Program-made: the position numbers and the translations under genes
Notes under the pieces: generated by a model
The model's input: the letters and a program-made list of their open reading frames with translations, nothing else
Database searches by the model: none
Told to the model about the DNA's origin: nothing
Source: Accumulibacter sp.
GTDB lineage: Bacteria > Pseudomonadota > Gammaproteobacteria > Burkholderiales > Rhodocyclaceae
DNA length: 64,000 nt
Reading direction: 5' to 3'
NCBI GenBank assembly: GCA_024235695.1
Contig: JACKLX010000009.1
Coordinates: forward strand, 62,001-126,000
Shown here: positions 21,700-30,958 of the stretch, one piece after another
Numbering within the stretch: position 1 is the stretch's first letter
Layout of the letters: each line of letters opens with the position of its first letter

Positions 21700-22560
21700 T
21701 CAAGGTCTTTCCGGAGGTTCTTCGCGGCGCCCTTCGATCGCCGCCGGATCGCGCCCGTTGTCCGCCGTGGCGGGCGCCAGCGCTTGGTCGTTGCTGGCCA
21801 TTCCCAGTCGCCCGATGCCGGGCAGTTTGAGTGCCGGCGGCGAGAGGTCGATACCCAGCGACAGGCCCAGCAGGTTCACCTCGACGCCTTCTTCGGCGGC
21901 GATCATCACGCCGAGCAGGCCCACCAGCGAAAACTGGAAGCCACCGCCGCTCGGGGCGCTGGCCACGAGCCCGCCTGCCGGCAGGTAGTCCTTGCCGATC
22001 GCCGTCGGCGGCAGATCGAGGTGCAATTCGGGTACGGCCCGCCCCAGGTAGGCGATGAAGGTATTGCTGTTCGGACCCGGCCACAGGCGGTATTCGTGAT
22101 TGTACGGATAGGCGCGGGCAGCGCTGTGCAGTCGGTCGATCAGGGCGTCCACCTCGGCGCCGCCGCGCACTTCGCGAATCACCGTCGGTGCGTTGCCGTA
22201 CCAGTAGCCGTCGGCTTCGCCATGGTGAATGCGCACCGCGTCGATGCCGCGCTGCACCCCCCAGCCGACCACCTCGAGGCGCGTGTAACGCTCGGCATCG
22301 CTGTTCTTGGTGGCGATCCAGGTATGCACGCCGAAAACGCCTCGCCAACCGAAGGCGCGTGCTGCATAGACCTGGATGACCGCTGCCGGCGTCTGCTGTG
22401 GATCGGGCGCCTGTCCGCTGCTGTCGTGGCGCGCACTGCGCCAATCACCCGGCCGGGCGTCATCGCTCAAGTGCCTGCTCAGCGCTACGCCGACCGGGAC
22501 GACAAACAGCAGCAACAGGGTGAACGCCAGTCGCCACGCCGACGATCGCGAAAATCTCAT
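21700..22560 (-). CDS. DUF3750 domain protein, membrane-anchored
   Basis: 286 residues from ATG 22560, which has AAGGAGG about 9 nt upstream (the ORF is open further). One TM segment near 9-26 (LAFTLLLLFVVPVGVAL). The body matches DUF3750: VYAARAFGWRGVFGVHTWIA, EVVGWGVQRGIDAVRIHHG, YWYGNAP and YRLWPGPNSNTFIAYLGR. The PNSNTF segment recalls cysteine-peptidase-like or NlpC-like folds, but function is unknown. The last about 35 residues are low complexity and polar. It is probably located in the inner membrane facing the periplasm. Confidence 0.78.
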   Translation of the reverse strand: MRFSRSSAWRLAFTLLLLFVVPVGVALSRHLSDDARPGDWRSARHDSSGQAPDPQQTPAAVIQVYAARAFGWRGVFGVHTWIATKNSDAERYTRLEVVGWGVQRGIDAVRIHHGEADGYWYGNAPTVIREVRGGAEVDALIDRLHSAARAYPYNHEYRLWPGPNSNTFIAYLGRAVPELHLDLPPTAIGKDYLPAGGLVASAPSGGGFQFSLVGLLGVMIAAEEGVEVNLLGLSLGIDLSPPALKLPGIGRLGMASNDQALAPATADNGRDPAAIEGRREEPPERP

Positions 22561-22790
22561 CTGGAAAGTCCTCCTTACGGTCATCAACTGTCGCGACACC
22601 CCGGCTCATTCGCCGTCCCCGCCCGCTGTTTCGCGCCGGGGCGAAGGGCGATTGGTGAGTCGCACCGGCGACTTTCACGCTAACGCGTACAGCACCAGCC
22701 ATTGGTACCTGCCAGGCGTCATTGGTTCGCGACGCGGTTCTTCACGGCCGCGAAATGCTGACCGGTTGACCGCAGAGACCCCCTCTCGCC

Positions 22791-25700
22791 TCAGAAACCG
22801 GGCACATCGGCCGGGTTTTTCGTGCGCCGGATCTTGCGCGCCTCGTCCAGGACTTTCGCGCAGCCATCGAAGGAACCGATCCAGCGATCCCAGAGACTGG
22901 TCGCCAGAATCGACATCCCGGCCGTCGCCGCCGCCACGCCGCCCGCGATGGCGGCATTCTCGACGTCCAGACGCAAGGCGGGTGCCTGCAATGTGCCGCC
23001 AAGCTTGATGAACGGGTTGATGATGTCGCCGGCACTCAGGCCGACGCCCTGCAGCGGGGTGGTCTTGAAGGCGAGATCAACATGCTCCGAACGCAAGTCG
23101 ATGGTCCCCCTGGCGACGATCGAAAGCTTGTCCGTTTGTACGATCACCGCCGGCGCCGTTTTCACCTGCCCCTGGCGAGCCTCGAAATACATGCCAGCGC
23201 AGCGCACGCTCGAATAGGGGTCCTTCTTGACGAAGGGATTGAGTGTCGTCATCAACAGCGACGCAAAATCACCGTAGAGCTCGGCAAATGCCAGCGACGG
23301 CATTCGTCCCTTCGCAGCACGCAACCAGAAATATCCGTCGAGTCCCGCAGCGAGAGCGCTGATGCTGTTGCCACTGGCCGAAAAGCCGCTGTCCACGTCG
23401 AGAGGCGGGAGTTGATCGCGATCCGCGTCGCTCATTCCGCGAATCGCAAACACGGCGTCAACGGCCTTCAGACTGCCCTGTACCCGCAATGGCTCAGCGC
23501 TGCCATCGACGCTGAAGCTTGACTTCAGCGTGCCGCGCCGGCCGTCGGCCTGCAGTTGCTTGACCACCAGCAAACCGTCCTTCAGGGTGGCGTCGGCAAG
23601 AACGTTGCGCATTTGCCGATGTTCGCCGTCCACCCGTCTCAACGATGCCTGCAGCTTGCCGTCGAAATCCCGCAGTGCTTCGAGATGCAGCGCTTCGTCC
23701 GAGAACAGCTGGTGGCGTTTGCCTTCCCGACTGCCCCCGCTCCTCTGGGCTTTGCCTTGGGGCAGCAGTTGCTCGAGGTGCAGGTAGTTGGATTGCACAT
23801 TCAGATCGATTTCTGGTCTGGCCAGCGTGTTGATGCGCAGGCTTCCCTTGAGGTCGCTGTCGCCGAGCGTCAGCTGCAAGTCATCGATGCCGAGCCTGTT
23901 TTCGCTGCCGGTCATGGTCGCTGCGACAGCGAAAGGCAGATCCGGCAGCGGCCATTCCTTGACCCGGCCGAGGTCCGACAGCTTCGCCCCGGACGCCGAC
24001 AAGCGCATGGCAGCCGCCGAAAGACTCGGTTTCAAGACCAGCTTGCCGGCCAGAGCGACGTGGGCATCAGCGATCTTTCCGTCGAGACCTTCGATGTTGA
24101 TGCTCGCCTGGTCAGCCATTCCCCTGGCCTCGATTCGAAAGGCTGCCGGCGCCGCGACGTAGCCCGGGATTTCCGGCAGTGAGGCGCGCAGGTCGCTGCC
24201 GGCAGCCGTCAGGTCGAAGGCGATCTGCTCCGGTTTGCCTGGCCAGCCCGTCGCTAGCCGGCCGCTCAGACGGCTGTCGCCGAGCGAGAACTGCAGATCG
24301 TCGAGCGCGATGCCACGGTCGGAGACCTGCAAGGCCGTGCGCAGGGAAAAGGCACCGGCCGGGACGGCTTTGATGATCGTCGGTTTGAGCAGTTCAGCGA
24401 GATCGTTGCCGCTGGCCATGAGTTTGCCAGTGACTTGCGGCATCTCGGTGGAAAAATCGACCGTGCCATCGAAACCGAGGACGTTGTTGCCTGCTCTTGC
24501 GGTGCCGCTGCTGATCGTCAGGCGCTTGCCGGTGAGCGCAAGCCTGCCGGCCAGGTCGTAGCGCCCGCCAGGGAAATAGGCGGCTTGCTCGTCGCCAAGA
24601 AACAGTCTCGCCAGATTGCCCAGGTCAGGGCCGGTCATCTGTGGCTCGAGTTCGACTGCGCTGCCGGCACGCCCGAAATCGATCACGCCGCGGGCCGCCA
24701 GCTGATTGTCGTCGATGTTCGCCGCCAGCCTGCTGATGCGCAGGCGTTCGGAAAGCAGCGCCAGGTCGACTTCCAGGCGAGCAGCAACGGCGGCTGGCAG
24801 GCTGAGCCCGCGGGCGCGCGCCAGTTGCCGCAGATCCGGAGAGCTGCCGCGATAGCTGAAGGTCGATCCGGCAAAGTCCCGTTCCTCGCTCAGTTCGCCG
24901 GACAGTTTGCCGTCGATATTGCCCAGTTCGAGCCGAGCGTGCAGCGCATCCTTGTGGCCGCGGCCATTGCTCTTGACGCTGCCCTCGATGTGCAGCGGCA
25001 GGGCCGGCAGCCAGGCCAGCGACAACACCTTGCCGACGGTCGCCGCGTTGTCCGCCGTGAGCGTGATGTCCACATCGAGGTCTCTTGGCTGCGGCAGCTT
25101 GTTGGCGACACCCGAGGCCGCCAGGGTGATGCCGTCGGTCCTGAACGACAGTTGCCTGACCTGCAGACGCTGCGCGCTGCGACTGGCATCGACCTGCAGC
25201 GAATAGGGTTTGTCGGGTAGATGATCGACCCCCGCAAGTCTGGCCAGGGCGCCGACGCGAGGACCGTCCGAGCTGAGCGCGAGCGAGAACTCGCCAACTG
25301 AGGTGATGCTTGTCGTCAGCAGCCGGGCGTCAATGTTGAACTCACCGAAGTTGCCTGCCAGCACGCTGGCGAGACGCTCATCGGCTGGCGCGACCCGGGC
25401 CTGAAGTTGCACCTGGCCGCTGGTCACTTCGGGAAGTGCCAGCGCCTGCAGGAGCTCGCCGGCGTCGGCGGCGCGCAGTTCAAGGTCGAAGCGCGGCTTT
25501 TTCGGGTCGTCAAGGCGATCGAAGTGGCCGCTTGCCTTGAGGCTGACAATCGCTGCCGCGAGAGTGAAGTCGTAATCGATGGCGCCGCCGGCGATCAGCT
25601 CGGCGAAAGGACCGATGCGCCCCTGCAGGCTGAGCGGCCGATTGTCGACCACCGCCTCGCTGGTGATCAGCAGCCGATCCTGCGCGTCGTGCCGCTCGCT

Positions 25701-26252
25701 GGCCTGCACGACATCGACCACCAGTTCGGCGGTCAACGCCGGATGCCTGACGCGGATTTCGACCCTGCGCAGCTCGCTCTGACTCAGCAGTAAACGCAGC
25801 GGATTGGACTTGTCATCGGCCTTGTCCTGCCTGGCGGTCATCTGCCAGTTGAACTGTCCCTCCTTGTTCCATTCGAAGAGCAGCCTGGCGTCTTCGGCCT
25901 GTGCGTCGCTGATCACGATCGGACCCTTGAGCAGGCTCAAGACGTCGATCGACAGCGACAGCTTCTTGGCCGTCAGCATGTCTGGCTGCTGGCTCCAGGC
26001 CGGATTCAGCCAACGGACATCGCTACCGCGAATTGTCGTCACCCGGCCCAGGCGGATATCGAACTCGCCGTCGATATGAAAGGGGCGATCGCTCAGCGTG
26101 CTGATGCCTGCTTCAAGGGCGCTGCGCAGACGATCCCGGTCGAGCAGCAGCCAGCTCGCGCTACCGACGACGACAAGCAGCAGCCCTGCCAGGACAAGGA
26201 GGAGATGCCTCGTTCGCGGGCGCCTGCTGCGAGGGCTGTCGATGCCGGGCAT
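22791..26252 (-). CDS. AsmA-family protein
   Basis: 1153 residues. One N-terminal TM (about 17-38, LLLVLAGLLLVVVGSASWLLL), then the AsmA opening (RPFHIDGEFDIRLGRVTTI, DVRWLNPAW) and a long chain of beta-rich repeats, ending in the conserved AsmA C-terminal domain (VSEL-type region ARGTIDLRSEHVDLAFKTTP and GDIINPFIKLGGTLQAP). AsmA/YhdP/TamB proteins are thought to bridge the periplasm and move phospholipids to the outer membrane, which is inferred for this member. Nearby genes give no operon partner: the next gene upstream is an aldehyde dehydrogenase with its relic neighbour. Confidence 0.9.
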   Translation of the reverse strand: MPGIDSPRSRRPRTRHLLLVLAGLLLVVVGSASWLLLDRDRLRSALEAGISTLSDRPFHIDGEFDIRLGRVTTIRGSDVRWLNPAWSQQPDMLTAKKLSLSIDVLSLLKGPIVISDAQAEDARLLFEWNKEGQFNWQMTARQDKADDKSNPLRLLLSQSELRRVEIRVRHPALTAELVVDVVQASERHDAQDRLLITSEAVVDNRPLSLQGRIGPFAELIAGGAIDYDFTLAAAIVSLKASGHFDRLDDPKKPRFDLELRAADAGELLQALALPEVTSGQVQLQARVAPADERLASVLAGNFGEFNIDARLLTTSITSVGEFSLALSSDGPRVGALARLAGVDHLPDKPYSLQVDASRSAQRLQVRQLSFRTDGITLAASGVANKLPQPRDLDVDITLTADNAATVGKVLSLAWLPALPLHIEGSVKSNGRGHKDALHARLELGNIDGKLSGELSEERDFAGSTFSYRGSSPDLRQLARARGLSLPAAVAARLEVDLALLSERLRISRLAANIDDNQLAARGVIDFGRAGSAVELEPQMTGPDLGNLARLFLGDEQAAYFPGGRYDLAGRLALTGKRLTISSGTARAGNNVLGFDGTVDFSTEMPQVTGKLMASGNDLAELLKPTIIKAVPAGAFSLRTALQVSDRGIALDDLQFSLGDSRLSGRLATGWPGKPEQIAFDLTAAGSDLRASLPEIPGYVAAPAAFRIEARGMADQASINIEGLDGKIADAHVALAGKLVLKPSLSAAAMRLSASGAKLSDLGRVKEWPLPDLPFAVAATMTGSENRLGIDDLQLTLGDSDLKGSLRINTLARPEIDLNVQSNYLHLEQLLPQGKAQRSGGSREGKRHQLFSDEALHLEALRDFDGKLQASLRRVDGEHRQMRNVLADATLKDGLLVVKQLQADGRRGTLKSSFSVDGSAEPLRVQGSLKAVDAVFAIRGMSDADRDQLPPLDVDSGFSASGNSISALAAGLDGYFWLRAAKGRMPSLAFAELYGDFASLLMTTLNPFVKKDPYSSVRCAGMYFEARQGQVKTAPAVIVQTDKLSIVARGTIDLRSEHVDLAFKTTPLQGVGLSAGDIINPFIKLGGTLQAPALRLDVENAAIAGGVAAATAGMSILATSLWDRWIGSFDGCAKVLDEARKIRRTKNPADVPGF

Positions 26253-26271
26253 TGGCCGCGCTGCCGATTCG

Positions 26272-26481
26272 TCAGCCGTTGGCGAGCGGTCGCTGCTCAG
26301 CGGCCGAGCGCGGGAAGACGAGCGCTAGCGCGTCGCCATGCGCCAGGTCGCGCACTCCCGGAGCACGCTGCAAGACGACGCCGGCTTCGCCGAGTTGCGC
26401 GCTCGCCACCGACAGCGGCCGTGATTGGGCGTCAGGTGCAGCCGTCTGCATGCGGTCGTGTACGGCGGCGCGAATCTTCAT
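26272..26481 (-). pseudogene. Relic of a zinc-type alcohol dehydrogenase
   Basis: A 69-residue minus-strand frame begins MKIRAAVHDRMQTAAPDAQSR and goes on RPLSVASAQLGEAG, like the first 30 residues of MDR-type Zn alcohol dehydrogenases (MKIRAAVL...PYAQSRPLSIEEVEL). It then jumps to GVRDLAHGDALALVFPR, which matches the later GVxDLxxGDHVVxVF segment, and ends RPLANG before a stop. The metal-binding Cys/His residues, Rossmann domain and most of the protein (normally about 340-380 residues) are absent. It lies directly downstream of mmsA, a common neighbour of such enzymes, and is probably the eroded partner. Confidence 0.6.
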
Positions 26482-26546
26482 GGCCCTCTCCCTGGGCGGG
26501 TCTTGTTTGCGCAGCATGACGCCGCTCCCTGACCGTGCCGTTCCAC

Positions 26547-28073
26547 CTACTTCAGGCTGATCGTCGTATTCACCCGATCGCTGCTGACCGCGTCGTCGAA
26601 CCAGCGCGCCGTCACCGTCTTGACCTGCGTGTAGAACTGTATTGCCTGGCGGCCGTATGGTCCGAGGTCGCCCAGCTTCGAGCCGCGCGAGCCGGTGAAG
26701 CTGAAGTAGGGCAGCGGTACCGGAATCGGGACGTTGATGCCGACCTGACCGACGTCGATTTCGTTCTGGAACTTGCGCGCGGCAGCGCCCGACTGGGTGA
26801 AGATGCCGGTGCCGTTGCCGAAGGGATTGGCGTTGACCAGCGCGATCGCGTCGTCGAGCGTGGCGACCGACACCAGGCACAGCACCGGCCCGAAAATCTC
26901 TTCCCGATAGATGGTCATGCCGGGCTGCACGCCGGAAAAAATGGTCGGACCGATGAAATTGCCGTCGGGGTAGCCGGCTACCGTCAGTCCGCGCCCGTCG
27001 AGCTCGAGCGTGGCGCCTTCCTCGACACCGGCGGCAACCAGCGCCCGGACACGAGCGAGCGCGCTCTTCGAGATCAGCGGGCCCAGATCGGCACCCGGTT
27101 CGTTGCCAGCCGTCACCGTCAGCGTCCTCGCCCTGGCGACGATCTCGGCGATCCACTCGCTGGCCTTGCCGACCAGTACGCCGACGCTGATCGCCATACA
27201 GCGCTGGCCGGCGGCGCCGAAGGCCGCGCCGACCAGCGCGTTGAGCGATTGCTCGCGCGCGGCGTCCGGCAGTACGACGGCATGGTTCTTGGCGCCCAGC
27301 ATGCACTGCGCGCGCTTGCCGTGGGTCGAGGCGAGCCGGTACACGTGCGTTCCGACGGGCGTCGAGCCGACTAAGGAGACGGCGCGAACGTCGCGGTGCG
27401 CGCACAGCGTATCGACCGCGGCCTTGCCGCCGTGCACGATATTCAGAACGCCCGCCGGCAGGCCCGCCGCGATCGCCAGCTCGGCCAGCAGCATCGAGGT
27501 CATCGGGTCCTGCTCGGAAGGCTTGAGGACGAAGGTGTTGCCGCAGACGATCGCCATCGGGAACATCCACAGCGGGATCATCGCCGGGAAGTTGAACGGC
27601 GTGATGCCGACGCAGACGCCGATCGGCTGCCGCATGGTGTAGACGTCCACCCCGTCGGCAACCTGTTCGAGGTGCTCGCCCATCTGGATGCTGCCTACCG
27701 CGCAGGCGTGCTCGACGACCTCCAGGCCGCGAAAGACGTCACCCTCGGCGTCCGCGAGTGTCTTGCCCTGCTCGTCGGTCAGGCATGCCGCCAGTTTCTT
27801 CAGGTCACGGCGGACGAGTTCCTGCAGCTTGAGCATTATCCGCATGCGCGTGCCGACCGGGGTGTTCTTCCACGTCGGGTACGCCGCTGCCGCCGCTGCC
27901 ACCGCCGCGTCGAGCTCGCCCGCCGTGGCCAGGGGTACGCGGGCCAGTACCTGCTGCGTCGCCGGATTCACCACCTCCTGCCACTCGCTGGTCGTCGATT
28001 CGACGAAGCGGCCGTCGATCAGCAGTTTGACGGTCGCCACCGAATCGGCGGCGGTCCGGAAATCGGCGGACAT
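26547..28073 (-). CDS. mmsA: CoA-acylating methylmalonate-semialdehyde dehydrogenase
   Basis: 508 residues, ALDH superfamily. It begins the core with [23 protein letters not shown] and has [19 protein letters not shown], typical of MmsA/IolA, the catalytic cysteine in [12 protein letters not shown], and [24 protein letters not shown] near the end. It converts methylmalonate or malonate semialdehyde plus CoA and NAD+ to propionyl- or acetyl-CoA in valine and inositol breakdown. No other valine-degradation gene is nearby, and the adjacent alcohol dehydrogenase is a relic. It may serve propionyl-CoA supply. Confidence 0.95.
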   Translation of the reverse strand: MSADFRTAADSVATVKLLIDGRFVESTTSEWQEVVNPATQQVLARVPLATAGELDAAVAAAAAAYPTWKNTPVGTRMRIMLKLQELVRRDLKKLAACLTDEQGKTLADAEGDVFRGLEVVEHACAVGSIQMGEHLEQVADGVDVYTMRQPIGVCVGITPFNFPAMIPLWMFPMAIVCGNTFVLKPSEQDPMTSMLLAELAIAAGLPAGVLNIVHGGKAAVDTLCAHRDVRAVSLVGSTPVGTHVYRLASTHGKRAQCMLGAKNHAVVLPDAAREQSLNALVGAAFGAAGQRCMAISVGVLVGKASEWIAEIVARARTLTVTAGNEPGADLGPLISKSALARVRALVAAGVEEGATLELDGRGLTVAGYPDGNFIGPTIFSGVQPGMTIYREEIFGPVLCLVSVATLDDAIALVNANPFGNGTGIFTQSGAAARKFQNEIDVGQVGINVPIPVPLPYFSFTGSRGSKLGDLGPYGRQAIQFYTQVKTVTARWFDDAVSSDRVNTTISLK

Positions 28074-28229
28074 GGTGTTCTCCTTGGCTTGCTCCGCGGG
28101 CAGCGTGGGCGGCTGGGCGGCTCGACGTGGTACCCCTTGCCCGGGATTATAGGCCGTCGCGAAAGGGCACGGCGAGAACGAAGAGCAGGAAGGGTGCGAC
28201 GAGCAGCGCCGCTGGCCAACGCGGCGCCG

Positions 28230-30722
28230 TCAGCAGCACTTCTGTCCGTCGATGCCGTCCGATGCCGTCCAAATCGATGCGCCGGCGGCGGCGAGCTGGC
28301 CCGGCGCGGGTACGCTTGCCAACGCAGCGGTCAGGGTCTGCTCGAACGACCTGACAACGTTGATGTCGCCGTCGACCGCTGGCGCCGCCGCCCGCACGCC
28401 GGCGCGCCGGGCGGCGCGGCGATCCGGGTCGCCGCTCTCGCCGGCAAGCCTGACGGCAATGGCCACGTAGTCGGCGCGTGACGAGGCGACGGTTTCGGCC
28501 AGACCCGCCTTGCGCAGCAAGCCGGCGGCGAGGCGCTGGCGCAGGTAGCGACCCTCGAGGGTGACGATTGGCAGGCCGCGATGCAAGGCCTGCCAGGCGG
28601 TGGTGTATCCCGAGAAAGTCGGGCAGTCGAGGTAGACGTCGCAGAGATCGAGCAGGGCGAGGAACTTCGCCGGCGATAGCCAGGGAATCACCCGCAGGTG
28701 CCGGTCCGGGTCGAGTCCCTGCTGGCGGAAGGTTGCCGCCAGGCGTGCCATGATCAGGTCGGTCGCCCACGGACACACCGGGTCGCGCAGCAGGACGAAG
28801 ACGCTGGCGCCGGTGGCGATCGCGATCTGCGCGTAGATCGGGTCATCGACCGGGTCGAACTTGATCGCTCGCTGGGCGACCACGAAACGGGGCCCGTCCA
28901 CTGCCTGCAGGATGGCCTCGACGTCGGCGATCGGCTCGGCAACGAGCGGCATGGCCGTCGTGCAGCAGCCGGTCCCCGGCAGGCGGACGAGGCGTTCCCG
29001 ATAGTGCGCATCGGCATCCGGCGGCTCGAGCAGGTCGCCGGAGAGAAAGAGGTCGATGGTCGCCAGGCCGGTGCTGATCGGGTGTCCCCAGCTGGCCACC
29101 TGCAGCGGCGCCAGGCGATGTGCGGCGAGAAAGTACGATAGCGACGACATCCCGAGCTCGGGGTAGAAGATGACGTCGGCGAGGTCTTCGCGGGCCGCCG
29201 CCAGCCAGCCATCGGCATCCGCGCTGGCAGCCGATATCGTCTGCCGGTCGCGCCACCGATCGACCTGCGCGCGAGCGAAGGCGGTTTCTCCGTCTTCGAC
29301 GTTGCCGAGGTGATACAGGAAGACCTCGAAACGACTTCGATCCAGATGGGCCAGCAGGCCGCGCAGCACGATGTCCCATACCGAATGCCGGCGGACGTGA
29401 TGCGAGACGATCAGCAAGCGAGTTCGAGTTCGCTGCGGGCGCGGCGTCGGCGCTGGCGCCGCAAGGCACTCGCCGAGAAGATCGCCGTAGCGCGACAGCA
29501 GTTCGACGTGATTGCCGTCGCGATAGGCCAGCAGGAACGGCTGCTGCGCTGCCGCAAGGTCGCCAGCGTCGGACTGCCGGCCGGCGTCCGAATGCAGCCA
29601 ATCCGACAGCTCGTCGAGCGCACGAGCGAACAGGCCAGGCGCTGCCGCCGCTTCTTCGACGCTCTGCGCGATCACCGGCAGCGCCGCGTTGGCCAGCGCC
29701 AGACGCGTGCTGGTGCGCCCGCCCTGGACTCGCAAGGCCTGCAGCAAGCAGTCTCTCGCTTCGGCCGGGCGTCCGAGTTCCAGCAGTACGCCGCCGAGCC
29801 GCTCGAGCGTCTCGGCGTCTTGCGCCGCCGTCTTCAGCGCCGCCCGATAGCACGCCTCGGCGTCGGCGAAGCGGCTCTGCTCGACCAGAAGCTTGCCGAG
29901 ATTGCGGCTGGCCATGGCATAGGCGGGGCTCAGCTGCAGGGCGCGGCGATAGCACTGCTCGGCGTCGGCGAAACTGCCGATTTCCTGCAGGACGTTGCCG
30001 AGGTTGCCGAGCGCCGCCAGGTAGTTCGGTTCGATCCGCAGCGCGGTGGCAAAACAGTCGCGCGCCTCCCGGGGACGTGCCGAGTCGCGCAGGATATTGC
30101 CCAGCGCGAAGTGCGCCGCCGCGTACTCCGGTGCGAGCTCGACGGCTCGCCGACCGTTGGCTTCGGCTTCGCTGAATTGTCCGAGTTCGGCGAGCGTCGC
30201 GGCCAACGACATGCGGCCTTCAGCGAAGTCCGGAGCCTTTCGCAAGGCACTGCGCAGCAGCGTCGCTGCGTCTTCGCAGCGGCCGAGCAGCCGCAGCGTA
30301 TCGCCCAGATGAAACTGGGCCACCGGATTCTCGGGTTGGCTGGCCAGTGCCCGGCGAAAAGCGTCGCTGGCTTCGGCGAAAAGGCCGTGTTCGAGGAGCG
30401 CCTTGCCGAGGCCGGTTTGGGCATCGAAGTCGCCGGGCGCGAGCGTCGTCGCGCGCTGCCAGGCGAGCAGACCGTCCTTGCCCTGCGCCTGCAGCGTGGC
30501 GCCGAGCAGCGTCCACAGAAAGCCCGATTGCGGCTGCTGCTCGACAAGCGCGTGCAGGTAACGCTCGAGTTCGGCATGGCGGCCGGCGGCGAACATCGCC
30601 AGCAACTGCCTGGCGTCGGTCGGTGGCGCCGGCGTCGCGCTGGCCGTCCGGCTGCCGAGGCAGCAGTTCTTGTATTTCCGGCCGCTGCCGCACGGGCAAG
30701 GGTCGTTTCGCCCTGGTTTCAT
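28230..30722 (-). CDS. SEC-C / TPR / OGT-like glycosyltransferase (GT41 type)
   Basis: 830 residues. Residues 2-21 are a SEC-C zinc motif (GRNDPCPCGSGRKYKNCC), as found at the end of SecA and in MWFE/SEC-C proteins. About ten TPR repeats follow (roughly 40-340), for example AHFALGNILRDSARPREARD and ALGNLGNVLQEIGSFADAEQ. The C-terminal half (about 410-800) resembles the SPINDLY/O-GlcNAc transferase catalytic region (LAPLQVASWGHPISTGL, YLDCPTFSGYTTAWQALHRGLPIVTL), where the last block binds UDP-sugar. It probably glycosylates protein Ser/Thr or a surface component. The N-terminal SEC-C fusion suggests recruitment to a partner such as the translocase, which is speculative. Confidence 0.85.
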   Translation of the reverse strand: MKPGRNDPCPCGSGRKYKNCCLGSRTASATPAPPTDARQLLAMFAAGRHAELERYLHALVEQQPQSGFLWTLLGATLQAQGKDGLLAWQRATTLAPGDFDAQTGLGKALLEHGLFAEASDAFRRALASQPENPVAQFHLGDTLRLLGRCEDAATLLRSALRKAPDFAEGRMSLAATLAELGQFSEAEANGRRAVELAPEYAAAHFALGNILRDSARPREARDCFATALRIEPNYLAALGNLGNVLQEIGSFADAEQCYRRALQLSPAYAMASRNLGKLLVEQSRFADAEACYRAALKTAAQDAETLERLGGVLLELGRPAEARDCLLQALRVQGGRTSTRLALANAALPVIAQSVEEAAAAPGLFARALDELSDWLHSDAGRQSDAGDLAAAQQPFLLAYRDGNHVELLSRYGDLLGECLAAPAPTPRPQRTRTRLLIVSHHVRRHSVWDIVLRGLLAHLDRSRFEVFLYHLGNVEDGETAFARAQVDRWRDRQTISAASADADGWLAAAREDLADVIFYPELGMSSLSYFLAAHRLAPLQVASWGHPISTGLATIDLFLSGDLLEPPDADAHYRERLVRLPGTGCCTTAMPLVAEPIADVEAILQAVDGPRFVVAQRAIKFDPVDDPIYAQIAIATGASVFVLLRDPVCPWATDLIMARLAATFRQQGLDPDRHLRVIPWLSPAKFLALLDLCDVYLDCPTFSGYTTAWQALHRGLPIVTLEGRYLRQRLAAGLLRKAGLAETVASSRADYVAIAVRLAGESGDPDRRAARRAGVRAAAPAVDGDINVVRSFEQTLTAALASVPAPGQLAAAGASIWTASDGIDGQKCC

Positions 30723-30958
30723 CGCTTCTCGTCATGGTCGCCAGCGTTGCCCGCGATGGTCGGCATGACCGTCGTGCGTTTGCTGTGGTTGCCGGACAGA
30801 TTCCGAAACGGTAGTTCCGGCGCCGGCCCCCGCGAGTATAGGTGGCGCCCCGAATGTCCGGCAAGCGGCAGCGGCCGACCGGTGATCGCCGCCGCCAGTT
30901 GCCCGAGCCGCCAGGACGCCGCCTCGACGGAAGTGATCTCTGCTGTGCGTGTCGGCGC

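Noticed and set aside
26482-27570. Long minus frame continuing upstream from the alcohol dehydrogenase relic
   Set aside because: Only the part after ATG 26481 resembles a dehydrogenase; upstream it is an out-of-frame reading of mmsA.
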